A DNA stretch of 35,946 nucleotides from Desulfobacterales bacterium (GTDB lineage Bacteria; Desulfobacterota; Desulfobacteria; Desulfobacterales; JALSRD01). How positions within the stretch are numbered: position 1 is the stretch's first letter; the number at the start of each line of letters is the position of its first letter. Of the stretch, positions 7,717 through 16,941 are shown piece by piece. A program made the position numbers and the translations under genes. The notes under the pieces are model-generated. The model was not told where the DNA came from and did not search any database. It worked only from the letters and a program-made list of their open reading frames with translations. Location: the NCBI GenBank assembly GCA_026984935.1, contig JALSRD010000095.1, positions 1 through 35,946 on the forward strand, given 5' to 3'.

Positions 7717-10425
7717 TCAGCGCGGCTCTGGACCGCGTACCACCTGGACGAAGGCGTCCGGCCGCAGGTAGCGTCCAAAGGCGCGCCGAACCTGCCCGGC
7801 GCTGGTTTTGAGGATGTGTCTGGCTGCCCGTTGTGGCGCATTCAGAGGCAGCCGCAGGACTGCCAGGTCGAGGTATCCGCCGGCAATGGAATCGACGGAA
7901 GCCCTGTTTAACAGCGAATCGATGATCAGTAGCCGCTGGGCGCGTACCAGTTCCTGCTCTGTCACCGGCTGCTGCTGCATTTGGCGCAGGTTTTTCAGAA
8001 TCAGGTCCCGGGCTTTGGCGACATTTTGCGGGTCGCAGCCATAGGCCACCATGAAGACGGCGCGATGTACGCCGGCTTCCAGACCGGCACCCACCGTGTA
8101 AACCAGGCCTGTTTTTTCACGCAGGTCACGATACAGCCGTGTGGCGTAGAATCCGCCGGAGAGCACGTGCATCCCGATTTGCAGAACATCGTAGTCCGGG
8201 TTGTCCCGGGTCAGATCGAGGGTCTGGGCCAGGAGCACCGAGTCCTGCACGCGACCCGGATCCGGTATGGTCTGGTACCCGGGAGGGTTGGGCGGCACCG
8301 GCCCCAGGTCGGTTTCTGGCATCGCGCCGGCGGCCCGCCAGCCTCCAAGCGCTGCTGCGATGACACGCTGCGCCCGGGCCGGCTGAATATGGCCGACAAC
8401 GACAATCGTGGTGAGGTCCGGCCGGAACGTGTGCCGATAGTACCGGATGACGTCGCTCAAGTGCAGTGCGTTTACGGTCCGGACCGTGGCCTGGCGCAAG
8501 GTGGGGTCTTTGGGCGGATAAAGGCCGGCGTAAAGCGCCCGCCGGGCTTTGTATGCCGGGCTGCTGATACGGCCGGCGACGGCGTCGGCCACCTGGCGGC
8601 GCACAATTTTGAAAACATGGCGCGTCAGCGGCGGGTCCAGCAGATTTTCGGCCAACAGATGCACTCCCTTTTTAAAGTGCCGTGACAGCACGTTCAGGGA
8701 GAACCGGGCACCCGGCTCCAGTCGGGCGGCAATGGCGTCCAGTTGACGTTCGAATGCCAGACGGCCCATTTTGCGGCTGCCATAGGACAGCATTTCGTCC
8801 AGAACTTCGGCAACGCCCTCCTTGCCCGGCGGCTCCTCCAGAGCCGGGGTCTGTTTGATGCGGCCGTACACACTGACCGTGTCGGAAATGGATTCGGGCT
8901 GTACGATCAGCCGGATCCCGTTGGCCAGGGTCGTCTGGTAGGGCTGCGGCGGTGGCGGCGGCAGCTGCGGGGGTGACTCCAGTTCGCGCGCCCAGGCCGG
9001 CAGCGGCACGGCTGTCAGCTTGGCGGGTGTAAAGGATTCCCGCCCGCGGTAGCCTTTTCCGGCAGAATGCGCTTTGCCGGAAGCACCGGGCGTCAGCACG
9101 GCGGTAATGGCAGTGGCATTGACCAGCCAGCGGCGGGCCACGGCATTGACTTCGGCGGGTTGCACACGCATTTCGGCCCGCCACCAGGCCTCGGGACTGG
9201 CCAGGCCGGCCACGGCCACGGCATCGGACCACTGGGAGGCCAGAGTCTCGACGTCGTTTTTGGAAAACTCGGCATCGGCCTGGGCATAGCGTTTGGCGGC
9301 GGCCACCAGCGCAGGCGGCACGCCTTCGGCCGCGTAGCGTCCCATGATTCCCCGGATTTCTTTCACCAGGCCCTGCCCGCCGGCGCCCTTGGGAAATCCG
9401 GCCACCACAAACCCCATGCCGGCATGCGCAAAGGATTGGGTGGAGAATTCGGCAAAGAGAGCTTTGCCCTTGGCCACCAGGTCGTACAGGGCCGCCCGGC
9501 GGCTGTTGATCACGCGTGCCAGGATGTCGGCAGCCGCTGCCTGGCGGCTGTCGTCGCCCGGCAGGCGATAGGCCACTACGGCCAGGCCGTAGGGCAGATC
9601 GGTTTCGAATCGGATGATCTCGGGTTCCAGGGCCGGCGTTTTTAGGGGCCGCCGCGGCGGCAGTCTGCGTTCGGGAATCGGTTCGAAGAGCCGTTTCACC
9701 ATGGCCAGGGTGCCGGAAACCGGCACGTCGCCCACAATCACCAGCACGGCGTTGTTGGGTGCATACCAGTCCCGGTAAAATTTTTTCAGCATGGCGCCGG
9801 TGGTGCGGTCGAAGGATGCCCTGGTTCCCAGGGCATCGTGGGCATAAGGCGTGCCGCGGAACAGCCCCTCCAGCAGCAGGGCGTACATCCGGTAGGTGGG
9901 GCTGGACAGGTCGCGCTGCACCTCCTGTTCGATGGCCCCTCTTTCGGTGCGCCACTGCGCATCACTGTCATCCACCGACCGCATGCGGAGCGCCTCCACC
10001 CGCAGGGCGGTTTCCAGATCCGCAGCCGGAACGGTGAAGAAGTAACGCGTTACGTCGGCCCGGGTTTCCGCATTGGTGCGTCCACCCATGGCAGCGGTGA
10101 TGGCTGCCAGCTGCTGGGCGGAAAGCCCCGGGCTCCCGCGGAACATCATGTGCTCCTGGGCATGCGCCATGCCGGGAAACCCCGGCGGTGCCTGGTTCGA
10201 GCCCACGCGGTAGTTGACCTGCACCGATACCACCGGGGCCAGCCGGTGGGGTACGATGATGACTTTGAGGCCGTTTTTCAGCGTGCGGCTGACCGCCGCT
10301 TGGGACCCGGAGGCTAGTGCGGGCTGCAAACCCGCGGCCGCCAGAAATACGGCCAGCATTGCGGCGATCCTTTTCGCCGGGGACCGTCGGCAATGGCTGC
10401 AAAGCGATTTTTCAGTGAGCTGCAT
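7717..10425 (-). CDS. Secreted M16 (insulinase/pitrilysin) zinc peptidase, two-domain
   Basis: A 902-residue M16 metallopeptidase with two tandem M16 halves. After a basic stretch comes a hydrophobic segment (residues about 20-38, ending in ALAS) that fits a signal peptide, so the protein is probably periplasmic. The first half carries the inverted zinc motif HAQEH (residues 88-92) and a downstream glutamate near 168 in an ERGAIEQEVQRD context. The second half (from about 490, starting YQTTLANGIRLIV) lacks HxxEH and should be the inactive clamp half. Family members degrade peptides that fit between the halves. The ATG at 10425 has an excellent ribosome site, GGGAGG. It is convergent with the coo operon and appears to be a single-gene unit. 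Confidence 0.92.
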   Translation of the reverse strand: MQLTEKSLCSHCRRSPAKRIAAMLAVFLAAAGLQPALASGSQAAVSRTLKNGLKVIIVPHRLAPVVSVQVNYRVGSNQAPPGFPGMAHAQEHMMFRGSPGLSAQQLAAITAAMGGRTNAETRADVTRYFFTVPAADLETALRVEALRMRSVDDSDAQWRTERGAIEQEVQRDLSSPTYRMYALLLEGLFRGTPYAHDALGTRASFDRTTGAMLKKFYRDWYAPNNAVLVIVGDVPVSGTLAMVKRLFEPIPERRLPPRRPLKTPALEPEIIRFETDLPYGLAVVAYRLPGDDSRQAAAADILARVINSRRAALYDLVAKGKALFAEFSTQSFAHAGMGFVVAGFPKGAGGQGLVKEIRGIMGRYAAEGVPPALVAAAKRYAQADAEFSKNDVETLASQWSDAVAVAGLASPEAWWRAEMRVQPAEVNAVARRWLVNATAITAVLTPGASGKAHSAGKGYRGRESFTPAKLTAVPLPAWARELESPPQLPPPPPQPYQTTLANGIRLIVQPESISDTVSVYGRIKQTPALEEPPGKEGVAEVLDEMLSYGSRKMGRLAFERQLDAIAARLEPGARFSLNVLSRHFKKGVHLLAENLLDPPLTRHVFKIVRRQVADAVAGRISSPAYKARRALYAGLYPPKDPTLRQATVRTVNALHLSDVIRYYRHTFRPDLTTIVVVGHIQPARAQRVIAAALGGWRAAGAMPETDLGPVPPNPPGYQTIPDPGRVQDSVLLAQTLDLTRDNPDYDVLQIGMHVLSGGFYATRLYRDLREKTGLVYTVGAGLEAGVHRAVFMVAYGCDPQNVAKARDLILKNLRQMQQQPVTEQELVRAQRLLIIDSLLNRASVDSIAGGYLDLAVLRLPLNAPQRAARHILKTSAGQVRRAFGRYLRPDAFVQVVRGPEPR

Positions 10426-10837
10426 GCAATTTCCTCCCGTAATCCATTGCGTTCAACCCCGCCGGCTGCCGCTAAAGCGGACATCTATCGGCGTGCGGGT
10501 GGCATTTTACCTGAATCTTGCACAGACAATTTTGAAAACTTATAAAGTTGTAATGTTATCTCATGGTTGTCTATGGATGGAGCGCGATATTTTATAGCGT
10601 CATTGGTATGTTCGGAAACCTTCCATTTTGACTGCAAAATTGTCTGCCCTGCGCGAGCGCCGATTTTCAACCCGGATCTTTACAAAACCACCGCGGTGAT
10701 TTCCTCCCAGCCGTTTCAATGGTTTCCACACCGCCTAAACTGATGGCGGGTAAAAGCCGGCTATCAACGAAACCGCGAAACCGCTCTGGGCGATTGCAAT
10801 CGGTCAGCTCCGGGTGTAACAGTCCTTCCAGAGCCGC
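10426..10837. other. Intergenic region upstream of the M16 gene
   Basis: No gene is recognisable. The middle part is AT-rich and bounded by a 12-base inverted repeat, annotated separately. A 12-base palindrome CGATTGCAATCG lies at 10791-10802. The M16 promoter should be here, but I found no convincing -35/-10 pair. Confidence 0.5.
10523..10646. repeat. 124-bp AT-rich segment with 12-bp terminal inverted repeats
   Basis: CAGACAATTTTG at 10523-10534 is the exact reverse complement of CAAAATTGTCTG at 10635-10646. The enclosed 100 bases are distinctly AT-rich against GC-rich flanks. The size and perfect ends resemble a miniature transposable element, but no flanking target duplication is evident. 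It may instead be a pair of regulator sites in the M16 promoter region. Confidence 0.4.
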
Positions 10838-10859
10838 AAAAACGGTTGGCCGTCAACCG
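10838..10859 (-). terminator. Intrinsic terminator of the liv/acyl-CoA ligase operon
   Basis: Read on the minus strand, CGGTTG-ACGGC-CAACCG forms a perfect six-pair stem with a five-base loop (10843-10859), followed by five T (10842-10838). The stem overlaps the stop codon of the last ligase gene. This is a classical Rho-independent terminator and marks the operon end. Confidence 0.85.
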
Positions 10860-12508
10860 GCAAAAAGATCCTGGTACGTGGTACGCATCTGCCGTTTTAG
10901 GATTTTGCCGGTGGGCGTTTTGGGCAGGGCGTCAACGATGATGACCTTTTTAGGAACCTTGAAGGGGGCCAGCTCGCGGCGGCACAAATCGATGATTTCC
11001 TGCTCCCGGATCGTCTCCCCCTTGCGGGGCACCACGACGGCGGTTACCGCTTCCACCCATTTGGGGTGGCGTACCCCGACGACGGCAGCCTCCTCGACAC
11101 GGCTGTCCAGGTAAATGGCTTCTTCCACTTCCCGCGTGGACACGTTCTCGCCGCCGGTCTTGATCATGTCTTTTTTGCGGTCCACCACCGCGATGTAGCG
11201 GTCTGTATCCAGGATGCCGATATCCCCGGAGTGGAACCAGCCGCCCTGCATGGCGGCCTCGGTTTTTTCCGGGTCCTTGAAATACATGGTCATTACGTGG
11301 GGCCCCCGGCCGCAGATTTCACCGGGCACCCCGGCCGTTTCAACGGGGTTGCCGCGTTCGTCTTCCAGGCGGCTTTCCATGTTCAGGCCCGCCATACCGG
11401 CCGATCCCAGTTTCTGCAGGGCATCTTCGGGCTTGAGCACCGTGTGGTAAGGCGCCAGTTCCGTCTGCCCGTAGTAGTTGTACACCTGGCAGCCGGGCAG
11501 CCGCCGGATCATTTCTTTGAGGATTTCCACCGGCATGATCGAAGCGCCGTAGTAACATTTTTTCAGGCTGGAAAGGTCGTAGCGTTCGAAATCCGGGTGC
11601 CGCAGGATGCCGATCCACACCGTCGGGGGGGCGAAAAACATCGTCGCCCGGTGATCGGCAATGGCCTTGAGGATCTGTCCGATGTCCGGAGAAACAAGCA
11701 CGTTGGTGCCGCCGATCCACAAAAGGGGGTTTAAGAACACGTCCCGCTGGGCGCAGTGGTAGATGGGCAGGGCGTTGACGTTCACGTCATCGGCCGTGTA
11801 ACGGCCGTCGAGGATGCAGCCCATGTACTGGGCCATCAGCGCCTGGTTGCTGATGATCACCCCCTTGGGCCGCGATTCGGTGCCGCTGGTGTAGGTCATC
11901 TGGCAGGGGTCTTGGATGTGCAGCAGCGTATCAGGTTCGGTGGCCGGAAAATTCCGGTACCAGCCGTCGAAGTCCGAAAAACGCCCGTCGACAGGCGGCT
12001 TGCCGATACCCTGGGTCGACCAGATCAGGGTTTTCACCGAGGGCATGTCGTCCAGCACATCCCGGACCAGCTCGTAAAGCCCGTCTTCGACGATGAACAC
12101 GCGGCTTTCCGAGTGATTGATGCAGTAGGTGATGTCTTTGCCGCGCAGCAGGTAATTGATGGCCAGATAGACGGCGCCGGCCTTGCAGCAGCCGAACCAT
12201 GTCAGCACGTGGTGGATGGTGTTGTGCGCCAGGATGGCCACGCGGTCGTACTTTTTCACCCCCAGGTCCAGCAGCGCGTTGGCCACGCGGTTGGCGTCAT
12301 CTTCTAGTTCCGCGTAAGTCATGCGCCGCTTCCCGAAAACCAATGCCGGTTTGTCCGGAAAATGGTATCGACTGCGCCGCAGCATGTCGGCGATGACCCA
12401 GCGGTTGACCCGGTTGTAGCGGTCCATTAGAAATTCGATGTTTTCCCGGTTCAGCGACGCATAACGGGCTTTTTCTGCATCGCTCAGCATAACAGGCGGG
12501 CTGGTCAT
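10853..12508 (-). CDS. AMP-forming acyl-CoA synthetase (distal ligase)
   Basis: A 551-residue member of the ANL superfamily that activates a carboxylic acid to its acyl-AMP and then to the CoA thioester. Motifs are YTSGTESRPKGV (phosphate-binding loop), YYGQTEL, GWFHSGDIG, the hinge region DRKKDMIKTGGENVS and the C-terminal catalytic lysine motif PKTPTGKILKR. The substrate cannot be read from the sequence; medium- or long-chain fatty acids and aromatic acids are both possible. The ATG at 12508 has GAAAGGAG upstream. It is the last gene of the liv operon: a 140-base gap separates it from the other ligase, and an intrinsic terminator overlaps its end. The context suggests it acts on acids brought in by the ABC importer. 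Confidence 0.9.
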   Translation of the reverse strand: MTSPPVMLSDAEKARYASLNRENIEFLMDRYNRVNRWVIADMLRRSRYHFPDKPALVFGKRRMTYAELEDDANRVANALLDLGVKKYDRVAILAHNTIHHVLTWFGCCKAGAVYLAINYLLRGKDITYCINHSESRVFIVEDGLYELVRDVLDDMPSVKTLIWSTQGIGKPPVDGRFSDFDGWYRNFPATEPDTLLHIQDPCQMTYTSGTESRPKGVIISNQALMAQYMGCILDGRYTADDVNVNALPIYHCAQRDVFLNPLLWIGGTNVLVSPDIGQILKAIADHRATMFFAPPTVWIGILRHPDFERYDLSSLKKCYYGASIMPVEILKEMIRRLPGCQVYNYYGQTELAPYHTVLKPEDALQKLGSAGMAGLNMESRLEDERGNPVETAGVPGEICGRGPHVMTMYFKDPEKTEAAMQGGWFHSGDIGILDTDRYIAVVDRKKDMIKTGGENVSTREVEEAIYLDSRVEEAAVVGVRHPKWVEAVTAVVVPRKGETIREQEIIDLCRRELAPFKVPKKVIIVDALPKTPTGKILKRQMRTTYQDLFAG

Positions 12509-12648
12509 GGCAGACTCCTTTCTCTTCGTTGGCGATCCCGGGCAGGCCTTGAAAAACGGCCGGCGGATGTGCCTTTCCTGCGCAACCTCGCTGCATGGGT
12601 TTAGGTTGCGGGGTTTACGATGGGATGCAGCGGCGTTTCACGGATCTG

Positions 12649-14316
12649 TTAGCAGCTGTTTTTCTCTTTCTCGATCCGCCGGGCCTCTTCGTCGCGCACT
12701 TCGCGCCGCAGCAGTTTGCCCACCTTGCTCTTGGGCAGCATGTCGCGGAATTCGATATAGGCGGGCACCTTGTAAGATGCCAGGTGCTTTTTGCACCAGG
12801 CCAGCAGTTCCGCGCCGCCCACGCCGCGGGCGTCCTCCTTGAGCACCACGATGGCCTTGATGCGTTCGCCCACGCGTTCGTCGGCCACGCCCACCACGCA
12901 GGCGCCGATTACCGTGGGGTGGTCCTGGAGCACGGCTTCCACCTCCGAGGCCGACACGCGGTAGCCCTTGTGCTTGATGATGTCCGCCGAACGCTCCACG
13001 TAGACCAGTTCCCCGTCTGCGTCGCGGCGCACGAAGTCGCCCATGCGGCAGTATGTTTTGCCGTTTACTTCCACGCAGAAGCGCCGCGTTTCCTCGGGCT
13101 TGTTCCAGTACTGTTTGAGGGTGTAGGGGGAGCTGACCAGCAATTCGCCGCTTTCCCCCGGCGACCGTGGTTCAAGGGTGGCGGGGTCGACCACCAGGCA
13201 TTCCCGGCTCTCCAGGGGCAGTCCGATGGTGCCCGGCTTGGGCTCGCGGTCGATGCGGCTGTAGCACACATGGCCCACCTCGGTGGAGCCGTAGACTTGG
13301 TAGATGGGGATGCCGAAGCGTGCTTTCCAGCGGTTGAAGACTTCCATGGGCAGCACGTCGCCGCCGCAGAAGCAGTAGGCCAGGCTGCCCAGATCGTAGC
13401 GGTCCAGGCGGTCGTTTTCCAGGATCATGCGGTACAGGGCCGGTACGCCCAGAAACCAGCGCACGCGATAGCGCTGGATGCTTTCGCAGATGGCGTCCAC
13501 CTGGGGCACGGGCATCAGCACCGTGGCGTTGCCCTTGTTCAGCCCCACGGCCATGAACAGGCCCAGGGCCATGATGTGAAACAGCGGGTTTACGGCGATG
13601 TATACGTCGCTTCCCTCCCGCAGGAACGCGCCGGCCACGTCTTCGGTGACGTCGTTGACATAGGAGCTCATGCCGGCGTGGTTGCCGGGCACGCCCTTGG
13701 GGAAACCGGTGGTCCCTCCGGTGTAGAGCAGGTATGAGAGGTCCGCCATGGGATCGATCTCCGCCGGTGCCGTCAGCGGCTTATGGCCCAGCAGGGTCTT
13801 GAAGGTGTGTACTTCCGCTGTCCCCCGATCCACCTTGCCGCTGGGAAGGCAGTCGAAGAGCACCCCCAGCCAGCGTTTCCAGGCCGGCAGCAGGTCCACC
13901 AGGTTGGTGACCACGGTGCGTTTCAGGCCGGTGCCGGCGGCGGCTTCTCTGACGTAGCCGTAGTTGGTGTCCAGGCAGATAATGGTCTCGGCGCCCGAGT
14001 CGTTCAGCATGTAGGCGATTTCGTGGGAGGTGTAGATGGGCGAGACGGGCACGATCACGGCGCCGATTTTCTGTATGCCCAGAAAGGCGATTACCCACTG
14101 GATGCAGTTGGAGAGATAGACCATCACGCGGTCGCCCTTGGTGACGCCCATGTCGGCCAGGGCCGCGCCGAAGCGGTCGCTGAGGTCTCTGAGGCGGGAA
14201 TAAGTGAAGCGTTCGCCCAGGTAGATCACAGCGGTGTTGTCCGGGTAGCGCTCACACATGCGGTCAAAGCGCGTGAAAGTCAGTTCCATCTCTGCGGGCA
14301 GCGGGCAGGCGGTCAT
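12649..14316 (-). CDS. AMP-forming acyl-CoA synthetase (proximal ligase)
   Basis: A 555-residue ANL-superfamily acyl-CoA ligase, clearly different in sequence from the neighbouring ligase. Motifs are YTGGTTGFPKGV, VYGSTEVGH, a YCRMGDFV motif in place of the usual W/H-SGD, VERSADIIKHKGYRVSA and the catalytic-lysine motif PKSKVGKLLRR. I chose ATG 14316, which has AGGAG 11 bases upstream. A GTG at 14328 overlaps the livF stop (GTGA) and is possible but sits on top of that ribosome site. It is translated directly after livF, so importer and ligase are in one transcript. Two different ligases suggest two substrates or chain-length ranges. Confidence 0.9.
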   Translation of the reverse strand: MTACPLPAEMELTFTRFDRMCERYPDNTAVIYLGERFTYSRLRDLSDRFGAALADMGVTKGDRVMVYLSNCIQWVIAFLGIQKIGAVIVPVSPIYTSHEIAYMLNDSGAETIICLDTNYGYVREAAAGTGLKRTVVTNLVDLLPAWKRWLGVLFDCLPSGKVDRGTAEVHTFKTLLGHKPLTAPAEIDPMADLSYLLYTGGTTGFPKGVPGNHAGMSSYVNDVTEDVAGAFLREGSDVYIAVNPLFHIMALGLFMAVGLNKGNATVLMPVPQVDAICESIQRYRVRWFLGVPALYRMILENDRLDRYDLGSLAYCFCGGDVLPMEVFNRWKARFGIPIYQVYGSTEVGHVCYSRIDREPKPGTIGLPLESRECLVVDPATLEPRSPGESGELLVSSPYTLKQYWNKPEETRRFCVEVNGKTYCRMGDFVRRDADGELVYVERSADIIKHKGYRVSASEVEAVLQDHPTVIGACVVGVADERVGERIKAIVVLKEDARGVGGAELLAWCKKHLASYKVPAYIEFRDMLPKSKVGKLLRREVRDEEARRIEKEKNSC

Positions 14317-14324
14317 GTTGCGGG

Positions 14325-15077
14325 TCACTCCTGTACACCGAAATAGGCCGAGCGCACGTCCGGGTTGTCCATCAGCTCTTCACGGCGGCCGTCCATGACC
14401 GCAGCCCCGTTCTCCAGGATGAAGGCATAATCCACGATGGGCATCACCGGCCGGGCGTACTGTTCGGTGACGATGATCGAGATGTGCATCTCGTCGCGGA
14501 TCTGGCGGGTGGCGCGCACCAGTTCGGCCTGCATCAGTGGGCTCAATCCCAGCAGGGGCTCGTCCAGCAGCAGAATTTTCGGCTGTGCCATGAGCGCCCG
14601 TCCGATGGCCAGCATCTGCTGCTCGCCGCCGCTTAAAAACCCGCCGATGCGTTTTTTCAGTTTTTTTAAAGCCGGGAAGATGTCAAAGACGTATTCGATG
14701 GTTTCGCGCGCCTGGGCGGCGCTGGCCAGGTAGGCGCCGATGCGCAGGTTCTCCAGTACGCTGGACTCCTTGAAGATGCGGCGCCGCTCCGGGCACAGCA
14801 CGATGCCCAGGCGCGCCCGCCGGCTGGGCTTGAAGTTCGTGATGTCCTGTCCGCGGTAGGTGATGCGGCCCATCACCGTGATGCGCTCGCCGCCGGCCAT
14901 CTGCGCTTTTCTGCGGATGTCCTCCATGATGCCGGAAAGGGTGTACATGAGCGTCGACTTGCCGGCACTGTTGGCCCCGAAGACACCCACGACCTGGTTT
15001 TCGGCGCAGCGGATGGCGACGTTGTTCAGGGCCAGCATGTTCTCGTAAAAGACCATCAGGCCTTCGGCTTCAAGCAT
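14325..15077 (-). CDS. livF: Branched-chain-type ABC importer ATPase LivF
   Basis: A 250-residue LivF-type ATPase. The Walker A loop is GANSAGKST, the signature LSGGEQQM, and Walker B LLLDEPLLGLSP; the switch histidine region is present but shifted to ...IIVTEQYARPV. LivF pairs with LivG to power uptake through LivHM. I set the start at ATG 15077 because the longer frame lacks similarity to LivF. This ATG overlaps the livG stop by 8 bases. The C-terminal RSAYFGVQE is typical of the family. The tight overlap with its neighbours supports co-translation. Confidence 0.92.
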   Translation of the reverse strand: MLEAEGLMVFYENMLALNNVAIRCAENQVVGVFGANSAGKSTLMYTLSGIMEDIRRKAQMAGGERITVMGRITYRGQDITNFKPSRRARLGIVLCPERRRIFKESSVLENLRIGAYLASAAQARETIEYVFDIFPALKKLKKRIGGFLSGGEQQMLAIGRALMAQPKILLLDEPLLGLSPLMQAELVRATRQIRDEMHISIIVTEQYARPVMPIVDYAFILENGAAVMDGRREELMDNPDVRSAYFGVQE

Positions 15078-15858
15078 GGTCCATGACCTCCCGCACCTCC
15101 CGGGAGCCGAAGTAGGCTTCCTTGACGCGCGCATCGGCCATGACCTCGGCAGGGGGCCCTTCCATGAGCTTGCGGCCGAAGTTCAATACCATCACCCGGC
15201 TGGCCACCTTGAAGAGTTCGCGCAGGCGGTGTTCGATCATGATCAGGGTGATGCCGTCCATCTGCAGACGTTCGATGAGCGGCACCATGCTGGCGATTTC
15301 GCTCATGGAAAGGCCCGAAAAAACCTCGTCGCAGATGATGATTTCGGGTTTTAAGGCCAGGCAGCGGGCCAGCTCCAGGCGCTTGAGGTACCCCGTGGGC
15401 AGCGTGGCGGTGGCCTTGTAGGGCACGTGGGAGTCGCGTTCGAAGCCGATTTCCTCCAAAATGTCGATGCCCACCGTGTGGCGGTCGCCCAGTCTGCCGC
15501 CGCCGCGCCAGCCGCCGGTGCGGCGCGCACGGGGGGAAAACAGGGGTATCACCAGGTTCTTGTAGGCCGGCAGGCTGTAGTAGGGCCGCATGATCTGGAA
15601 GGTGCGCGTAACGCCCATGTCCGCGATTTTATGGGCCGGCTTGCCGGCGATGTCGCGCCCCCGGAACAGCACCTGCCCGGAAGTCAGCCTGATGAAGCCG
15701 GTGATGCCGTTGACGATGGTGGTCTTGCCGGAGCCGTTGGGGCCGATGATGCCCAGGATCTCTCCTTCGTGTACGTCGAAGCTCACCTTTTCCAGGGCCC
15801 GGATGCCGCCGAATGTCTTGGAGAGTTCCTTAACCTGCAGCAGGGGGGCTTGCGTCAT
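15070..15858 (-). CDS. livG: Branched-chain-type ABC importer ATPase LivG
   Basis: A 262-residue LivG-type ATPase with Walker A GPNGSGKTT near residues 36-44 and a conserved MGVTRTFQ Q-loop region. The signature motif is unusual: LPTGYLKRLELARCLA where LSYGQQRRLEIARAL is common. Walker B is IIICDEVFSGLS in place of LLLDEPxAGL, though the DE pair needed for ATP hydrolysis is intact. The switch histidine is in MIEHRL. ATG 15858 overlaps the livM stop (ATGA) and has GGTGG upstream; a GTG 12 bases earlier is an alternative. The divergent signature may mark a subfamily specialised for non-amino-acid substrates. Confidence 0.9.
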   Translation of the reverse strand: MTQAPLLQVKELSKTFGGIRALEKVSFDVHEGEILGIIGPNGSGKTTIVNGITGFIRLTSGQVLFRGRDIAGKPAHKIADMGVTRTFQIMRPYYSLPAYKNLVIPLFSPRARRTGGWRGGGRLGDRHTVGIDILEEIGFERDSHVPYKATATLPTGYLKRLELARCLALKPEIIICDEVFSGLSMSEIASMVPLIERLQMDGITLIMIEHRLRELFKVASRVMVLNFGRKLMEGPPAEVMADARVKEAYFGSREVREVMDHA

Positions 15859-16874
15859 ACCTGTGTCCACCTTTCGAACTGATGGTATTTGCGTTGGGCA
15901 TACACCATGATGCCCTCGCTGCGAAAGACGATGAAGGCCACCAGGATGAGGGCGTAGAAAACAATGCGCAGCGTGCCGAAGTCCCGCAGCAGTTCAGAGA
16001 CAGGCACCAGGATGAGGCATCCGATGACGGGCCCCGCCAGGGTGCCGCCCCCGCCGATCACCGTGGCCGCGATGGGCAGGATGGAAAAGTCCAGGGCGAA
16101 CTGTGAGATTCCGGACCACATGTAGATGTGTACCAGAAAGGCGCCGCTCATGCACCCCATGGCCGCGGTGATGAACACGGCCAGGGCTTTGTAGCGGGTG
16201 ACGTTCATGCCCGAGGCGCGGATCGCCTGGTCGTTGTCCTTGACGCCCCTAAGCACCAGGCCGATGTCGGTGTTCACCAGGCGCCGTACGGCAAAGAGCA
16301 CGATCAGCAGCATGCCGATCACAGCGTACTGCTCGGTCCAGCGGCCGCCAAAGCCGTCGATGCCCATGATGCCGTCGGTGCCGCCCAGGATGTCCAGGGC
16401 CTCGATGACGCGGGCCAGGAAAAGGGGGTACATGAGCGTCACGATGGCGAAGTAAACCCCCCGCAGGGGCAGGCAGGGCAGCAGCAGCAGCGTGCACAGG
16501 GTCGCGCCGATGACGGTGGCCGCAGGTATCGTGGCGATCGGCGGAAGCGCCCAGGCCGTGTTGAGGATGGCGGCCAGATAGCCGCCCACGCCCACGAAAA
16601 AGGCGCCGCCCAGGGAAACCAGGCCCACGAAATGGGCCAGGAAATCGAATCCCACGGCCAGCAGAGCGTAGATGCAGACAATGGAGATCACCCGCTGCCA
16701 GTACATGCCGGGCATGACCAGGGGCAGGGCCAGCAGGCCGGCGATCAGGGCTGCCCGGGGAGCAGTGATGTAGGTCATTTCGCGCCACGACATGAGGCTG
16801 TAAATGCCCTGGCAGCGGACCTTGATGCCGCGGTCAATACGTTCCCTGCGGCGTTGCGGCGTGTTTTGATTCAT
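15855..16874 (-). CDS. livM: Branched-chain-type ABC importer permease LivM
   Basis: A permease of about 339 residues with roughly nine hydrophobic segments. It carries the LivM landmarks AVGFDFLAHFVGLVSLGGAFFVGVG (given here only as its position, about residues 73-97) and RGVKDNDQAIRASGMN, the cytoplasmic EAA-like loop that contacts the ATPases. The N-terminus is long and basic. ATG 16874 (MNQNTPQRR) is the first reasonable start, but the best ribosome site (GAGGAG) is rather far upstream; an internal ATG before TYITAP is an alternative. It overlaps livG by four bases and lies 67 bases downstream of livH. LivH and LivM form the membrane pore. Confidence 0.9.
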   Translation of the reverse strand: MNQNTPQRRRERIDRGIKVRCQGIYSLMSWREMTYITAPRAALIAGLLALPLVMPGMYWQRVISIVCIYALLAVGFDFLAHFVGLVSLGGAFFVGVGGYLAAILNTAWALPPIATIPAATVIGATLCTLLLLPCLPLRGVYFAIVTLMYPLFLARVIEALDILGGTDGIMGIDGFGGRWTEQYAVIGMLLIVLFAVRRLVNTDIGLVLRGVKDNDQAIRASGMNVTRYKALAVFITAAMGCMSGAFLVHIYMWSGISQFALDFSILPIAATVIGGGGTLAGPVIGCLILVPVSELLRDFGTLRIVFYALILVAFIVFRSEGIMVYAQRKYHQFERWTQV

Positions 16875-16941
16875 AATCAATGGCGCCCGCCATCTCCTCA
16901 AGTCGCTTTTAATTTCTGCCGGCTGGCGACTGCAAACTTTT

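Noticed and set aside
8672-9955. 427-codon minus-strand frame inside the M16 gene
   Set aside because: It is a shifted frame of the M16 gene, with an Arg/Gly/Pro-rich product; the M16 frame has signal peptide, zinc motif and ribosome site.
12595-13737. 380-codon plus-strand frame opposite the proximal ligase gene
   Set aside because: It is the complement of a strongly supported ligase gene; the His/Ala/Gly/Val-rich product is the usual antisense shadow in GC-rich DNA.
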